NCBI GenBank assembly: GCA_032719365.1
Contig: CM064875.1
Location: 32,138,693-32,202,692, forward strand
Direction: 5' to 3'
DNA from: Prinsepia uniflora
Lineage: Eukaryota > Streptophyta > Magnoliopsida > Rosales > Rosaceae
DNA: 64,000 nt
Of this stretch, positions 9,553 through 20,995 are shown one piece after another; within the stretch, counting starts at the first letter, position 1, and each line of letters starts with the position of its first letter. The position numbers and the translations under genes were made by a program. The notes below the pieces were generated by a model. That model was not told the origin of the DNA, did no database searches, and worked only from the letters and a program-made list of their open reading frames with translations.

Positions 9553-12295
9553 GGGTCAGATGTCGGGTAGTGGACGCTGTGAACTGCGATTCGTTAGACG
9601 TAGAATTGGTGGTCGCAAGGACGAACGAGACCGGTGGCTGGAAGGCCGCATTTTTGGACAAATTGTACTTTCTCTTAGACCCTATTGGTCGAATAGAAGG
9701 TGGTTGAGCACTGGATGTTGCTCGGGGATTGGGTATGTCAGTGATGACCTGATTGGTTTGGTATGAGATTGGACTTAAGAGGAGTCGAGATGTGGATGTG
9801 GGACTCACGATGAGTTCGGATTTTTGGGTTAGGAACGTGAGATGAGTCATGATAAGGTGTCAAGACTCGAGAAAAGCCAGAAAGGTGGAGTGAGGAATGT
9901 TTGGCACTTAGGATGCCTAGGGCAGATTTAGGGTCATTTATTGAATGAGTTAGAAAATTGTGGCTTGGTTTTGTGGGACGGTGGTCTTGTGGGGTTTAGC
10001 TGATGGTCTGGGGGTACTTGGGTAGTGGTAGCAGTTGGGAATTCGGGGGCGTTCAGGGAACGTCCATTATCCTGATGTGGATTGTCGGGATGGTGGTACC
10101 CATGGTTGCGGGGTACGAGTAGTGACGCGGGATCGTCGCTCGGTATGAGCGGAGATCCAGGGCTCCCCACTTTGCACACGGTGTGCTAGTGTGGATGATT
10201 GTACGTTGGTGCTGGTGCTAGTGCTGGTGCTAGTGTCAGCGAGTGAGATTGTGTTGAGCCACGAGTTGGGGTGTGACTCTGTCTTGATGAGAGTGCGTTG
10301 GTATTCGAGATTCAGTAGTGGTCGACTCGTGGACTGGATAGGATCCAGCGGAGGTTACGAGGTATTGGGGTAAGTCCCAACAGTGACGAGGTGACAAGAG
10401 TTGAGTAATTCCCTGTCGGAATCAGTGTATGTGCATAGTTAGTCATTAATTGACGGGAGGTCTGAGTATTGGGCTGATGGTGGACGCGTGGTTGTCCAAG
10501 TGAGTTACGGATGTAGGGAGTCCGGCGGTTGGACGTGACATCATTGTGGATCATCCTTGGTCTCTCCTAGGTGGAGTGGCAGGGATCGATATGTGGTAAA
10601 TAGAGGGGATCCACAGAGTGGATGTGTTACGTTGTTGAGGGATTGATTAGGGGAGAAAATAGTTGAGGAATGTTGGGTGATTGACAAGAAATATAGTGGG
10701 TGCGAGACCTTAATATCGGGTTCCAGGTGGATTGCCAGCTGTGAGCATGGGTGGATCCTAGGGGGGGATCTGGATTAGGTGGTTGTGGGCCTTGGGCGTG
10801 GTGACAATCCAGGATCGTGGTGTTACCAGTCGGGTGGCGCGGTAACAGACTCGAATTGTGATCTCCTTGATCAGGCTAGGTGAAGAGCTTATCGCTCTGT
10901 CGTAAATGCTTAGTTATGAGGATTGTTGGATTGAACTTCTTTTCGAAGTTAATCCGTGCTCGAGCGAGTGGGGACAGTTATGAGTTGAACTCGAGGCTTG
11001 ACTTGTGGATGAGTGGATATCCAACAAAGTCTAATTGGTCAGTTTTAGCTATGTGCGATTGGGATTGGCTTCTTTTCGAAGTCAATCAGAGGTAATGTGG
11101 TAACCTTTTGAGCGGGTATCCGATGGATTCTGAGTTGGTGTGCCTCGGTATTTGTGAATGAAATCATACGCCCAGTCGGCAGGACTGTACACGCCTTGGT
11201 GAGCGTGCATGGGTTGGTACGTCTTGGATGACGTGTTTGGGGGTTGATGTTGTGTTACTGGTCGGGTGACCATGGGATCCAGAATGGATGATGAGCGGAA
11301 TGATCGATTTGTCTAGTATGAGTTTGGACAGGAGAACCCCAGTATCGAATCATGATTGACTGAGGGCCATGCAGTGGACTTATTGGGGAATGAATGTACG
11401 TATCTTGCACGGTGTACAAGGATCGGTATTGGACTAGCCGTGTGGTGCATGGTGACAGCACATGTGAGGTACCAGTGGCGTATGGTTATACGTGTAGATG
11501 GTCGGCTTAGTTCCGACACCCTTGGATTTGGTGGTGGGTGTGAACTCGACATTGGATACTAAGCACTGGACAGAGTTAGTTTTGTTGGGCTCAGTGAATT
11601 CATGAGCATGCGCTCTTTGCCACGGGTGGCTAGTGAACCCTAGGGTGGAGTTGGGCAAACACCGTTGGGCTAGTATTTAATGTGTGTCAGTTACACCACC
11701 TAATTGAGTATGATGACGGTATACGTACGCTCAGGATGAGTGAGTTGGTGACTGCGTCACTACGTGTGGCCTTGCATGATGTTATCACACCGAAATGATT
11801 CCAGCGTTGTGGTTCGCTGAGGGAATTGACAGTTATAGACTTGAGATGGATATGTCGCAGGATTGGGTTGCCCTGCGAGATGAGATCACGTGATTGATCT
11901 TACGCTACTTGAGCAAGTAGCAGGATGAGGTGTTATCACCGATTGGCTGATGGTTGGTGCTTTGCCAGGGTGGTGAAGCTCGGTGGTGACAGTCTAGCTG
12001 GTAGCGTCAGCACGGACTGACAAGTGAGATTTGGTGACTCCCAGTGGGAGCAGTCATTAAGTGATCATCTTCATTCGAGGTGGTCGAGTGTGGTCGGTAC
12101 GACATAAGACTATGATGGGGCCTCTGAGTACGGATGAGTTTAGCTGGTGTACGGGTGTACACATGTTGTGGGGCCAAATGTTTTCCACGTGGTGGATGTG
12201 GAATGAGCGTAATTGGAATTTCGAGAACAAAACTGGTTTCAGAGGGTTGATCAGGTGAGTCTTGGTCGGTTGGAATTTCGGGGACGAAATTCTTT

Positions 12296-12307
12296 AAGGG
12301 GGGAAGA
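12296..12307 (+). promoter_or_regulatory. Polypurine tract of element I
   Basis: AAGGGGGGAAGA directly before the 3' LTR start at 12309, preceded by AATTTCGGGGACGAAATTCT. A nearly identical block precedes the 3' LTRs of A, B, E and G. Confidence 0.9.
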
Positions 12308-12308
12308 T

Positions 12309-15300
12309 TGTAACGACCCGTCCCGGAATTCGGGATTTGATTAGTAACTAATCCTGATTAATGAGGGTTAATCGGTGGTTAGTTGGGTGGAGTCGGACGA
12401 ACGATGCAAAATGACCGTTTTGCCCCTAGTCGTGGGTAAAATGTTGACTTTTTATTCGAGCGATCAAATGTACTTTGACCCATGATTGTGACGTAGTTTG
12501 GGACGTCACGAGTTCATAAACAGGTGGCACGTTCGATTTCGACATTCGTGGTGAAAGTTATGACGTTCGGAAGTCCAGGGGCGTTTTCGTAATTTGGACG
12601 AATTAGGGGAAAATGTTGACTTTTTGATCGGGGGTCCGATGGCCGAGGGCCAAGGACCGTTAGGAAGGTCTCGATGCCCTGAGTCCGTAGACGGGCGGCA
12701 CGCATCAATCGGAGTCCGGATGACCGAGTTTCGGGTCTGGAATGCTTGAGGGGCATTTTGGTCATTTGTCACTTGAGGGTAAAATGGTAATTTTGGCAGT
12801 GTTCTTGGGACAGCCGTGTGCGGTGCTGTTTCCTTCTCAGAAAACAGAGCACGAGTGGAATTGTTTATGGAGCTTAATGCTTGGGCTTCGTGTGGGAGTT
12901 TTGTTTATGTAATTGGGGCTGAGTGGGAGGCCAACGTGCCTGGGACGCCAGGATGCTGTGCTGGGCGTGGAATTGAAAAATAAAACCGATCAGTGTCTAG
13001 GAGTTTGAGAGGGTGCACGGGTGAGGTTGGAATTGGAGCCTTGAGTTGTTAATTGTGAGTGGCCTTGGGGCGGTGAAGGAGTGGAGACATCTTGTGGTGG
13101 CTGGAACAGCTTGCAGAACACGGGGGGATTAAACTAGGATTGAAACCGGGCAGTGCGGTTGGAATCCGAGAGCAGAGCACCTGTGTTTCACTTTTGAAAC
13201 GAAGAGGTTGGGGCAGAACGGGGGCTACATTGTCTAAGGGAGTGAGGTAGCTTAATGAAACGGAGAGAAGCAGAGAGTCGCTGGGGAGTTTGAGTGATCA
13301 GGGAGACAGAAATCGGAGAAAATTGAAAAACGGAGGGAAAATCCCAATTCAATTTGCAGGCCAGGCCAGGCCAAATTGTGGCTCGAATGAGTCTTCTGGA
13401 ACTTCATGGGGTCGAACCAAATCGATGATTTCAAGCTTGGAAGTCCCTGGAGCCGTGGACAGTCGTCACTGGTGGCCGGAAAATCGAGCCTTGTGTTCGT
13501 GCAATTTGAGGTAAATGTTTGTGAAATTGGATTTCAATTCATCCTTACCATGAGGTTATGATGCTAAACTACAAGCTAATTGAAGACTTCCTTGGTTATT
13601 AGACAAACTCAGACGAGGAACTCGACTTGGAAACTTAGGTTGAGTCGAGGTAGTTCGAGGCTATGACGACGGTAATGAGCATTACAGATCCCTAATTCAA
13701 TTGGGTACGAAACTAATGGTGTGTTAAACCGTTCAAAATAATGTCGAATTGAGGGGATGCTAATCGGGTCCTCGCACGGGTTGAACAGCCCGTATTGCAG
13801 GTTTGGCGGGTGAGAACGATAACTGTGCAGGGGTACTGTAGTAGGCGCGTGGGCTCACGCGCAGCCACTCACGGCGGCGCGTGAGGGCGCGTGGACCCGA
13901 ATTTCAAAGTGAGTTCAGAATGGCTTTTTCCCTGCACATTGTAACGAACATTTTAACGTTGGTATCGAATTTATCGGACACCGTTTCGATGTTATTCCGA
14001 GGGTCCGAAGGTTTATGTTACGTTTGTAATTAACGATTAATTCCCGGAAAATTATGGAAAATTAGTAGGTTGTTATCTGAGCCCTTAGTGACACTAAAGT
14101 GTGTTTTCGGACAGGATTAGAAATTCTGGAAAATATCGGAAATTACAGGCATGCGTACGGGCGAAACCGAGCCTTAAAATTGGTGTGTCAGTGGACGTTG
14201 CTTTCAAATTTAATGCATGCATAAATTATTTCTATGATTTTATGTTTATGATTATAAGTTGTGATTGATTTTGATTTCCGTATTTACGTATTCGATTCCC
14301 GTATTTATACGTATTTTTACAATACATGAGAAATTACACGTATTTCGAGACTATGGTCACTCGTGTGCTTAATGATGGTTTAATGAAAGAAGTTATACGA
14401 AATGGGTGTAAAATGATTTAAGAAGGTTGTTTATGATTTGCGAGTGTGACTTACGGTGTTGACACGTTTCTTTTAGAATGTTCCGAATTTGCACGTTTTA
14501 CGAGATTTCGGGTTATTGTGATTTGGTCACGGTTGATGTTGAATCTGGGAATTTAAAATGAGATTTGAGAAATGAAGTGATTTCAAGGAATTAAAATGGA
14601 TTCTGAAAAAGGTGATTTCGGGCTTGATGCTCGGGGCATAAAAGAAATTTTAACGAACGAGGTTTCAGTTTTCGGAAATTTAAAGTGGATTCTTGGTTTG
14701 GGTTCGGGATGATGTTTCCGGATGCCAGCTTACGGAATCATTATTACGAATTCGAATCCGGGAATGAGAAAGGATTTAATAAAGTGATTCGCTATGATTG
14801 TGCATGCCCCGTGTTCAATGATGATCTGTTTATGTTTGTAAAGTATGATTTGGGGAAAATGAATGTGGAAATTCGGACCATGCGGCCTGTTGTGAAAAAT
14901 GTGATTTTTGGGTTGAATCCCACATTGTCATGATTGATAAACTGTTTTGGGGTTTAAAGACCCGTTGAAAACTGCTTTGGTTTTAAAGACCCGTTGTTGT
15001 GTTCGAAAACTGTTTTGAGTTTAAGAACCCGGTGCTATTGCTGGAGCACGTTTTGAGTTTAAAGACTCGGTTAATTGATGACGGGGGAGGGCCCTTATTG
15101 AGTTTAAGGACTCGTGAGTTTAAAGACTCGGTTACTGTGATACCCCCGAGGCCTATTGATTATGTTCTGAGTTTAAAGACTCGTTGATATCCCGGGAAGG
15201 CCTGTTTATTGATGATTGTTGATGTTTCGGTTGAGTTGGGCTGTGGCCCGGTATATGGTTGTCGGTTTTGGATCATGTTGTGCATTTGGTTTGATTTGTG

Positions 15301-15743
15301 GTTTTGGGCTGAGGCCCGGTGTTTATGATTACGGGCTAAGACCCGATGGTTGAGAAAGGAAAATGACTTTGAAGTCCATACGAGTTTTTCCTTATGTTGA
15401 AATTTGATACACAGTTTTTATTATGTGGAAAATCTTAACCGATGGCGAAATGTTTTTGTGTGCATGCATTGGTTTTTTTTTTCGCGGAGGGTAAAAACGT
15501 TTGTTGTAACCGTTTTGCTAAACTGATTTATTTTTGTCCACTCACATCTTTTGGTTTTGGTTGACCCTCCAGGTCGTGGCGCGTTGTTCGAGGCTGTACG
15601 AGGGGCGGAGGCATGAGTAAGCACATGTGGCTATCCCTGGTCTGGCACGTACTGAGGGTAAACTTGGGTATTTCAGTCGACTTGCCAGACGGGAGCAGGA
15701 TCGGACACGGTTTTCGATGCCCCTTCTGGGGGCAGTCCTGTCA
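12309..15743 (+). repeat. 3' LTR of element I (3435 bp)
   Basis: Collinear with 5900-9404 with few differences, except for a 69-bp deletion: bases equivalent to 8802-8870 are missing at about 15211, between two TTTA copies. Solo LTR C keeps the segment, so it was lost here. GTCTGGCA/TGCCAGAC stem at 15640-15690. Confidence 0.95.
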
Positions 15744-15748
15744 TCTTC
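15744..15748. repeat. Target-site duplication of element I, right copy
   Basis: TCTTC, identical to 5895-5899. Confidence 0.95.
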
Positions 15749-16143
15749 ACTATTTGCATCCCACCATAATAAATCCAATGTAACCAATGTACAAATATGC
15801 TGCACCACAGAAATGGCCAATGAAACAAACTGCTAATGAAAATATCATCTATTTAATCTCAGTTACAGACTAGAATTACTACATTATTTTCCATGATGTA
15901 TTAAATTCTTCAAACACTGCAAAGAAGATTGATAAAATGGTAATCATCGAATTTCTGTACAAATGATTTTTTATATCAGCCTATTAACTTTATGAGATTT
16001 AAATGCAGTAGATTGAAAATCAGAATTCAGAGTACAGAAACAAAATATGTGTCTCAGGATTTTTCCAAAACATGACTAACGTTTCCAATCCTTACATTTA
16101 CAACAAAACAAAACAGGATGGAAACACACATCAAAACCCACAA

Positions 16144-16700
16144 ACATCTATTATTATTGAACAAAAATATGCTTCACAAATTTTTGAAGAGTTAATAGTG
16201 GGAAGCACCAACAAATTGGCATTCATGAACACATTCAAATATTCATCATCATCCAACGAAGTAAAACATAAAATCAATAATGTAATAAATAAGAAAACAT
16301 GCACAGAAAAAGATTCATTTCCATGATTCAAATTAATTGTTAATCAACTGAGAAGGAAAAAAAATTCACCCCACAATATCTTCAAAACCCTGGACTATCT
16401 TCTCCAATCCTTATACAGCAAGAACCAACAAATAAAATCAGCACTAAATAATTTGTAAAATAGAAATGAACCTGACAATTAGAACCACGCCTAGTGTTGT
16501 GTTCTTCAATCCATGGAAAAAAACAAACATGCAAGAGTTTACAAATGGATTTAACACAAACCCAATAAACCCGACTATAGAAACCTAACATTGACTTGTA
16601 CTAACCAAAATTTACCTCGCAATTAAACCCAACCCCTAAACTGCGTTCCTAAATCGTTACAAAAGAACCACAGGAAAGACTTTAGAAATAGTTTTTAATA
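16144..16700. repeat. Tandem duplication, unit 1 (about 557 bp)
   Basis: Starts ACATCTATTATTATTGAACA and ends near ACTTTAGAAATAGTTTTTA. The same order of sequence recurs in unit 2. Unit 1 lacks about 65-75 bp that unit 2 has after ATCTTCTCCAATCCTT. Confidence 0.8.
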
Positions 16701-16707
16701 CCCAATA

Positions 16708-17332
16708 ACATCTATTATTATGGAACAAAAATATGCTTCACAGATTTTTGAAAAGTTAATAGTGGGAAGCACCAAAAAATTGACATTCATGAACACATTC
16801 AAATTATTCATCATCATCCAACAAAGTAAAACATAAAATCAATAATGTAATAAATAAGAAAACATGCACAGAAAAAGATTCCTTCCATGATTTCAAATTA
16901 ATTGTTAATCAGCTGAGAAGGGAAAAAAATCACCTCACAATTACTTCAAAACCTAGCACTATCTTCTCCAATCCTTTACAAAAAAAAAAATTAACATGCA
17001 ATAGCTTAAGAAAACACTCCATTGAAACATCTGTTATTATACAGCAAGAACAAACAAATAAAATTAGCACTAAATACTTTTTAAAATAGAAATGTACCTG
17101 ACAATTAGAACCACACCAGTGTTTTGTTCTCCAATCCTTGGGAAAAGAAAAACCAACATGCAAGAGTTTACAAATGGCTTTAACGGAAACCCAATAAACC
17201 CAACTATAAAAACCTAACGTCGACTTGTACTAACCAAAATTTAACTCACAATTAAACGCAATCCCTAAACTGTGTTCCTAAATCGTTACAAAAGAACTAC
17301 AGGAAAGACTTTAGAAATAGTTTTCAAAAAAG
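16708..17332. repeat. Tandem duplication, unit 2 (about 625 bp)
   Basis: Starts ACATCTATTATTATGGAACA. Collinear with unit 1 with scattered substitutions and one extra block near 16980-17045, which itself contains another ACATCTGTTATTATAC copy. Confidence 0.8.
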
Positions 17333-17500
17333 GGAACGAATTTATATTTTCAATCCCTAAACTAGGTTCCTAACAGAAAGACTTTAGAAATAGTTTTCAA
17401 AAAAAGGGAACGAATTCATATTTTCAGTCCCTAAACTAGGTTCCTAAATGTATACAATAGAACCACATGAAAGACTTTAGAAATAGGTTCCAAAAAATAC
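17300..17500. repeat. Short tandem copies at the end of the duplication
   Basis: AAAGACTTTAGAAATAG begins near 17304, 17377 and 17470, followed in the first two by GGGAACGAATT.ATATTTTC and CCCTAAACTAGGTTCCTAA. Spacings of about 73 and 93 bp. Confidence 0.75.
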
Positions 17501-17964
17501 CAACAAATTCCTATTTGAAAACCCAACAAATTTGTCACCTGATAATTTTGTATGTAGATATAATCATGACTTGATTATAAGCTAAAACTATATTATAAAA
17601 ATCTTTTCCTGAAAATTTCTTCAAATGTCAACAGTTTCTTCCTCGATGCTTTCAAAGATTCAACATGCATAAGGAACATAGAAAACCAATATCAACAAAA
17701 ATTTCATAATTTGAAAATAATAGAAATCAAGTGAAAACTACGCCAAAAGAATGGAATTAAAATCTCAAAAAGAATCAGGTATCAACAAGAATATCAACAA
17801 AAATATCAACACCCCAAATTAACTGGAAAAAACTTAGATCACATACCAAAATCTCAAAAGGAATCAAGTGAAAACTACGCCAATAGAAGGGTATTATAAA
17901 GGAATTATATAAAGGAGTACTATCGGGTCTTCGATTGTAGATAACTCGGAGCCAGTAGGCAACA

Positions 17965-17969
17965 AAGGT
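17965..17969. repeat. Target-site duplication of element A, left copy
   Basis: AAGGT before LTR start TGTAACGACCC at 17970; identical AAGGT at 51497-51501, 33.5 kb away. Confidence 0.9.
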
Positions 17970-20900
17970 TGTAACGACCCATCCCGAATTATCGGGATTA
18001 ACTAAGACTTAACGATGGATTAGCCCCGCTAATCGAGGATTAGACGAGGATTAGCGGACGTTCAGGGCGAAATGACGATTTTGCCCCTAAAATGGGCGAA
18101 ACGTTGACTTTTCCATCAGGAGATCAAATGGACTTTGGTCGATGACTGTGACGTAGTTCGGGATGTCATGAGTTCATAGACATGTAGCAGGTCCGATTCT
18201 GACATTCGAGAAAGAAGTTATGACGTTCGGAAGTTTGGGGGTATTTTGGTAATTTGGTTGAAAATGGACCAACAGTTGACTTTTAACCCGGGACGTCAGA
18301 TGGCCGAGGGCAGAGGACCGTTACATAGATCGGGACAATACGAATTTGTAGACAGGTGGCACGTCGAATTTGGACGTTTGACAGAGAAGCTACGGTTCAC
18401 AGAAGTTTGAACGTACTATTACACGTTTTACGAGACGATCAACTTTTGGCAGCAAGTGGGGCCCAGATATTTTGGACAGGCCCAATGGATGAGTGACAAG
18501 TGTCACCCATCCATTGCCCAGCCCAAATAATTAATGCATATCCTCCCTTCCTTTGTGTTCGACCATTTCCCATTTACCAAACCCAAAACCCGAAACCTAA
18601 TCACCCTTCATCCCATCCAAACCCTTCCCTTCCTAATCATGACTGAGAGACCAAGAGGATGAAGTGAGGACTTGAAGAAGGTGGTGGTCGGCCAAGGCAG
18701 CGCAGCCGTGGACGGCAGAGGAAGAACCCGTGCAGGTATCGGTTTTTGCCTAATTTCCTTGTATTTCGATTTGAATAATTATGGGTCGTTTTTAATGAAT
18801 AGAATGAGCTTATTGGGTTATTAGGATGGTAATAGGATGATTTTGAGGAGTTAGAGGCTGAGGAAGCCCTGGGAGAAACCTGAAAGTTTTGAACCGTGAG
18901 GAAAAATTGGACCGGTTTGATTTTTTAAGTTTTAGGTGTTTTAATTTATAGGTTTAGTTTCCTAGGACCAAAATATGAAGCTTAGAATCGATTACGACAA
19001 AAAAGGATGAAAATTGAACCGGGTAGGAGGCTGGACCGGTCACGCCGATCCAAGTTGCAAGAAAAATTCGAACCCCCCGGTCGACTGAAGGAAGGAGACG
19101 ACTCTGTGCAGTGGCGCGTGAGGCCCACGCGCAGAGCCATCTCGAGGTATGTGTCGGCGCGTGGTGAGGCTTTTGTGGAAACTCTCAACATGTGAAATCA
19201 TATATTCGATGTAACGTACATTTTGGGACTGTTTTCAAATCGATCGAACATCGTCTCGATATAGTTCGGGTTGTCCGAAGGTTTCAGAGTGCGTTTAAAA
19301 ATAGTTAAAAAACCTAGAAAATTAGGGGGCTTTAGTGAGGGGTTAATTAAGTAGTTAGTAACCCTCTAAAGTGATTTGTTCAGGTTTAGGCTCCCTGGAG
19401 ACGACGATTGACCCGGGAAGGTGTATGATGCGCGTATCGAGGCAGCAACACGGACGGTCTGTGAGTGGACTTTCTTTCTGAAATCAATGAATGCATAAAT
19501 GTTTTATAAATGTTTTAATATATTTTTTGGGATTCCTTGAGTGCATTTTCTGTGTGTGTTTACGTATGGGCACGTACTTTGAGGTTTTTAGGTTTTATAC
19601 TCGAGTATGCTTTCCGTTTTAATGAAATGGTTTTGAAAGGGTAAAACCGAGCATGAGACCCATTTAGATTTGGTTTTGACTCGAGCATGAGGCCCTATTG
19701 ATGAACTACGGGTCTGAGTCGTGGTTGCGACGAGTTCTGTGTGCACGGTGACGGACGACGTGATGTTCACCTCTGAATTGGGATGTGTTCCTTCCGAAGA
19801 GGTCACGATGCACGTCCCGTTGTCGAACATCCACTGGAGGCTTGACTTCAAATTGCTGAGAGTTTAGAGGATCGATCGGCAATGTGTGCACCATGGTCTC
19901 GAGATGGTCGCGGTAGTGATGTGTTCATGGCGACATACCAGGATTGAGAGCGGTCCTGGATTGATGGTTGCACACATCACTATGATCGGAATCGTGACTA
20001 ATCCTGAGATATCGGGCTCGATGTCCAGTTGATTTATGTTCGGGTTCGATGTCCAGTTATTTTGAAATCGGGCTAGAGACCCTATTGAGTCCTATGTTCG
20101 GGCTGGAGGCCCAGTTGATATGTGTTATCGGGTGTGAGTCCCGTTTATGGTTTTTCTTATACTAGTATGTATATACCCTCCTTACGAGCTTATTGATCGG
20201 TCTCCTCCAGTCGTCGACCTGGAGAGTCACGATCCACAGACCGGAGTGGGTATCCCCATAGGGATCCCGTTCCAAGAGTGGGCGTTATGATGTGGTTCCA
20301 GACCAGATCCGGACAGATGCTCGGACTGGATCCGATGATAGAGCCTCCTAGATGGAGAAATCCAGGGAGAAGACTAGGAGTGAGACCCCGAGTAATATGC
20401 ATACTTATATATATAGAGAAATCGTGACATACATCGGGGATGAGTTCCCTAGGGGCTGTGTGCCCCGAGTTGGCATCTTCTCAGGAAGTGCCTAGGATGG
20501 GTTATATATGTATATATGTATATGTGTACGAGTTTTCACTGAGACGACGTCGGCCTGAGACCTACGTGTATTGGTTTTGGGATGAGACCCATATGAGCTG
20601 GATTTGGGACGAGTTCCCACGTGTTTTGGTTTGGGCTGAGGTCCCAGGTACTTTGAGATGATTTTGGGCCAAGACCTAGTGTCCTTTGTTTGAGAAATGG
20701 TTTTCGAATACATGCATATGTTTTTAATGAAGGGCATAAAGGTCTTTTTATGAAATGTTTTTATAAAATATTTGTTTTGTCCAATCACAGCTTTTGTATT
20801 TTTAATGCCCTTCAGGTTGATCGCGGATGCGGGCTGTAGCAGAGACGAGCCAGCATGTTCCTCCTTCGGATCGTGGCGCCCTCTAATAGCTCTAGTTGGG

Positions 20901-20995
20901 CAAAGGATCGAAATATCCCTGGTCTGACACTTCGTGTCAGACGGGAGCAGGCACGTCCCATGCTAATCCCGAGGGATTAGGGACGGGTCCTGACA
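17970..20995 (+). repeat. 5' LTR of element A (3026 bp)
   Basis: TGTAACGACCC...GGGTCCTGACA. Donor-like CAG/GTATCG at 18736; arm GTGAGTGGAC 19461-19470; opposite arm GTCCAATCAC 20779-20788 (one mismatch); acceptor-like CCCTTCAG ending 20815; U5 stem 20922-20942. A short U3 frame runs 18300-18410. Confidence 0.92.
20922..20942 (+). other. U5 stem-loop of element A, 5' LTR
   Basis: GTCTGACAC TTC GTGTCAGAC, a perfect 9-bp stem with a 3-base loop, 53 bp before the LTR end. The same perfect stem is at 51423-51443 in the 3' LTR. Confidence 0.8.

Larger units (their letters stand above)
9405..12308 (+). mobile_element. Noncoding internal region of element I
   Basis: 2.9 kb without a long frame on either strand (longest about 110 codons, none with a retroelement motif). 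It contains a (GTGCTR)n mini-repeat near 10208-10240. Blocks near 10133-10290 (for example GCTCGGTATGAGCGGAGATC) are recognisable in element B near 31232-31380, so this noncoding core is shared across subfamilies. Confidence 0.85.
5900..15743 (+). mobile_element. Complete noncoding LTR retrotransposon (LARD), element I
   Basis: A 9.84-kb element with direct LTRs 5900-9404 and 12309-15743, a tRNA-Met primer-binding site, a polypurine tract and a perfect TCTTC duplication. The internal region (9405-12308, 2.9 kb) has no gag, protease, reverse transcriptase or integrase frame; only a 34-codon start-like stub is visible. LTRs exceed the internal region in combined length, as in LARDs, so movement must have used proteins from an autonomous relative. 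The LTRs look very similar along their length (not counted), so this is the youngest-looking complete insertion here. Its LTR is a different subfamily from A, B and E, with GTTTAAAGACCC/GAGTTTAAAGACTC hairpin units. Confidence 0.95.
15749..17964. other. AT-rich host or older-repeat DNA between elements I and A
   Basis: No supportable gene. Content is A/T-rich with stop codons in every frame beyond about 85 codons. It holds the two large duplicated units and smaller tandem copies listed separately. The right edge meets element A's AAGGT duplication, so this DNA was originally continuous with 51502 onward. Confidence 0.6.
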
